Shown in pieces: positions 62,184 through 64,000 of a stretch of DNA of 64,000 nucleotides. Every line of letters begins with the position of its first letter. The first letter of the stretch is position 1. Under the pieces are notes generated by a model. The model had not been told where the DNA came from. It worked only from the letters and a program-made list of their open reading frames with translations, and did no database searches. The stretch covers positions 1 to 64,000 of the forward strand of contig NZ_JAAGLV010000025.1 of assembly GCF_010548305.1 (NCBI RefSeq), read 5' to 3'. A program made the position numbers and the translations under genes. The DNA comes from Streptomyces sp. SID13031. GTDB taxonomy: Bacteria > Actinomycetota > Actinomycetes > Propionibacteriales > Kribbellaceae.

Positions 62184-62372
62184 GACGAGGCCCGTCCGAC
62201 GGGGGAATGTTGCGCGCGGTTCAACTCTGATCTTCCAGTCCGCCGGGCTGACGCCGGCCGCGCGCCGCGATCGAAGGAGGCGCCGCAGCCGCGCCATCGC
62301 GCGACAATGACGTCCACCAGCGTGGTGCACGGCAGGCCCGGTGACGGGCGTGGCCTAGACGCATAGAGGCGG

Positions 62373-62501
62373 TCATCGCGTGATCCTTTGGAAGACCTTC
62401 CACAGTGCTTCTGAAAGAGACAACGCGACGACCGCGAACACCAGTATCGGCAGGCGCCGAAATATTGGGGGTTTGTTCAGGTGGGTTCCCGCAGGTTGCA
62501 A
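62373..62501 (-). CDS. Candidate short single-pass membrane protein
   Basis: 42 residues from TTG 62501 with GAAGG just upstream: FRRLPILVFAVVALSLSEAL is a membrane helix, then a basic end KVFQRITR. Below usual size limits and with a weak start; listed because the hydrophobic pattern is unlikely by chance. Confidence 0.35.
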   Translation of the reverse strand: MQPAGTHLNKPPIFRRLPILVFAVVALSLSEALWKVFQRITR

Positions 62502-62566
62502 GAAGCCTTCACGGCGACGCTGGTAAGGGACAGGCAATCCCGTGATCGACCCTCTCCGAGGCTTCC

Positions 62567-64000
62567 ATGTCTACTGAGACCACTACGACCCGCATCCCGT
62601 GGCGTACAGCACGCAACCAGCAGGACTGGTGGCGCAGCGCCGTCATCTATCAGGTCTACGTGCGCAGCTTCCAGGACTCCGACGGCGATGGCATCGGTGA
62701 TCTGACCGGTGTCCGCGCCAGACTGCCGTACCTGCGCAGCCTCGGCGTCGACGGTATCTGGCTCAACCCGTTCTACCCGTCGCCGCAGCACGACCACGGG
62801 TATGACGTATCCGACTACTTCTCGGTGCACCCCGACTACGGAACCCTCGAGTCCTTCGACCGGCTGGTCCACGACGCGCATCGACTCGACCTCAAGGTGC
62901 TCATCGACATCGTCCCGAACCACTGCTCGATCGAGCATCCATGGTTCGCCGCGGCGCTGGCCGCCGGCCCAGGAAGCCTTGAACGTGAGCGGTTCCACTT
63001 CGCCGACGGCCGGGGCGAGAACGGCGAACTGCCGCCAAACAACTGGCGCTCAATCTTCGGCGGATCCGCCTGGCAGCGCGTCACAGAACCGGACGGATCA
63101 CCCGGTCAGTGGTACCTGCACAGCTTCGCGCCGGAGCAGGCCGACTTCAACTGGCTTCACCCGGACGTGACTGCGCATTTCGAGCAGGTACTGCGTTTCT
63201 GGCTGGACCGGGGCGTCGACGGGATCCGGATCGACGTGGCGCACGGGCTGCACAAGGCCGACGGATTGCCGGACCACGAGAACGCGATGGACGACGAGCT
63301 CACCGGCGATCCGCTCAATCCCCTGGCCTGGAACCAGCCCGCGGTGCACAAGGTGTGGCGCAGGTGGCGGACCATCGCCGAGGGATACACCATGCTGACC
63401 GGTCGCGAGCGCGTGCTGATCGGCGAGGTCGGCGTCCTCGACACCGAGCAACTGGCGCTCTACCAGCGTCCGGACGAGCTGCACCAGAGCTTCTACTTCG
63501 AGTTCCTGCGCGCGCACTGGGACCGGCAGACCCTCTACGACGTGGTGAATCGCGGCCTGGGCACGATCGCTGCCTCCGGCTCGTCGGTCGCCTGGGTGCT
63601 GAACAACCACGACATGCCGCGATCGGTCACCCGGTACGGCGGTGGCGCTCCCGGCGTCGATACGGGCGACGTCGATCTCGGCACCCTCCGGGCTAGGGCG
63701 GCCGCCCTGCTGATGCTCGCGCTGCCAGGAGCGGCGTACGTCTACCAAGGCGAGGAGCTCGGTCTGCCCGAGGTCACGGACCTACCCGTCGACGTCTTGG
63801 CCGATCCGATGTTTCACCGCAGCCAAGGCGTTCGGCGTGGCCGAGATGGTTGCCGGGTGCCCCTGCCGTGGGCCGCTTCCCAGGACGGCTTCGGCTTCTC
63901 CAGCGGTGATCCGTGGCTGCCGCAGCCGGACTGGTTCGCCGATCATGCCGTGGACCGGCAGCTGAGCTCGGGCGAGTCGATGCTCCACCTCTACCGCGAG
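62567..64000 (+). CDS. GH13 alpha-glucosidase (oligo-1,6-glucosidase-like), cut by the window end
   Basis: 478 residues visible, no stop before the end. ATG 62567 with CGAGG upstream. (beta/alpha)8 barrel motifs: WWRSAVIYQVYVRSFQDSDG, DGIWLNPFYPSPQHDHGYDV, VLIDIVPNHCS, GVDGIRIDVAHGL (nucleophile Asp), ERVLIGEV (acid/base Glu) and VLNNHDMPR (transition-state Asp). Cytoplasmic hydrolysis of short alpha-glucosides. Likely the first gene of a sugar locus to the right. Confidence 0.93.
   Translation, partial: MSTETTTTRIPWRTARNQQDWWRSAVIYQVYVRSFQDSDGDGIGDLTGVRARLPYLRSLGVDGIWLNPFYPSPQHDHGYDVSDYFSVHPDYGTLESFDRLVHDAHRLDLKVLIDIVPNHCSIEHPWFAAALAAGPGSLERERFHFADGRGENGELPPNNWRSIFGGSAWQRVTEPDGSPGQWYLHSFAPEQADFNWLHPDVTAHFEQVLRFWLDRGVDGIRIDVAHGLHKADGLPDHENAMDDELTGDPLNPLAWNQPAVHKVWRRWRTIAEGYTMLTGRERVLIGEVGVLDTEQLALYQRPDELHQSFYFEFLRAHWDRQTLYDVVNRGLGTIAASGSSVAWVLNNHDMPRSVTRYGGGAPGVDTGDVDLGTLRARAAALLMLALPGAAYVYQGEELGLPEVTDLPVDVLADPMFHRSQGVRRGRDGCRVPLPWAASQDGFGFSSGDPWLPQPDWFADHAVDRQLSSGESMLHLYRE

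Noticed and set aside
1..64000. CRISPR arrays, tRNA or rRNA genes
   Set aside because: No regularly spaced repeats, cloverleaf-like CCA-type ends or rRNA motifs were seen on either strand.

Overview
The window is high-GC DNA with GTG/TTG starts, ATGA-coupled genes, U-tract-less hairpin terminators, several class I-type bacterial P450s, LAL-type LuxR regulators and actinobacterial families (DUF7455-like zinc proteins, DprE1-like oxidase, glf). It is almost certainly from an actinomycete, in an unstable accessory part of the chromosome crowded with broken insertion sequences and pseudogenes.

Layout. 1-640: the 3' end of a group II intron sitting inside an IS3-family transposase. 815-2017 and 15119-15307 (both minus): two pieces of one gene for a PEP-dependent phosphotransferase subunit. 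Removing the 13.1 kb between them restores the frame exactly. That 13.1-kb block carries an IS256 fragment, glf, a cell-surface sugar operon (GT2, HELSH membrane protease, DprE1-like oxidase, GtrA), a nuclease-like orphan, an F-A-T-R peptide synthetase predicted to load glycine (5' truncated and with an in-frame TGA near its 3' end), and fragments of an AAA ATPase and a large serine recombinase. 15342-17929: the upstream genes of the split operon (PEP-synthase ATP-binding subunit, P450, small zinc protein), which resembles the CreHI/CreJ phosphorylation-assisted P450 oxidation system.

17.9-30.8 kb: small secreted proteins, a dead trypsin-like protease, a dead alpha/beta-hydrolase, an operon of four overlapping microproteins, an SDR followed by a ruined HMG-CoA reductase gene, and a secreted P-domain protein. 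30.9-37.7 kb: a 2264-residue SpvB/RHS polymorphic toxin ending in a papain-fold (Tox-PL) domain. 37.9-39.8 kb: an insertion-sequence graveyard. 40.1-56 kb: a secreted lethal-factor-like metalloprotease, a P450 between two small membrane proteins, an MDR oxidoreductase, a secreted peptide overlapping an alpha/beta-hydrolase, two tandem LAL regulators and an intact trypsin-like protease. 56.4-60 kb: a P450-luciferase-like-aldehyde dehydrogenase operon. 60.3-64 kb: a lytic transglycosylase and the start of a GH13 alpha-glucosidase.

The feature I consider most novel is a shared upstream element made of two G-tracts about 12-14 bp apart (consensus near TTGGGG-N-GTGCT-T-GGGGTG). It lies about 65-80 bp before the start codon, always in the same orientation, for most of the secreted proteins, the hydrolase, the microprotein operon, the DUF7455-like genes and the P450/PEP operon; one copy precedes a LAL regulator. 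This suggests a single regulon, several of whose members are duplicated within the window and partly decayed. All functional statements come from reading the sequence and remembered family knowledge; no database search was run.
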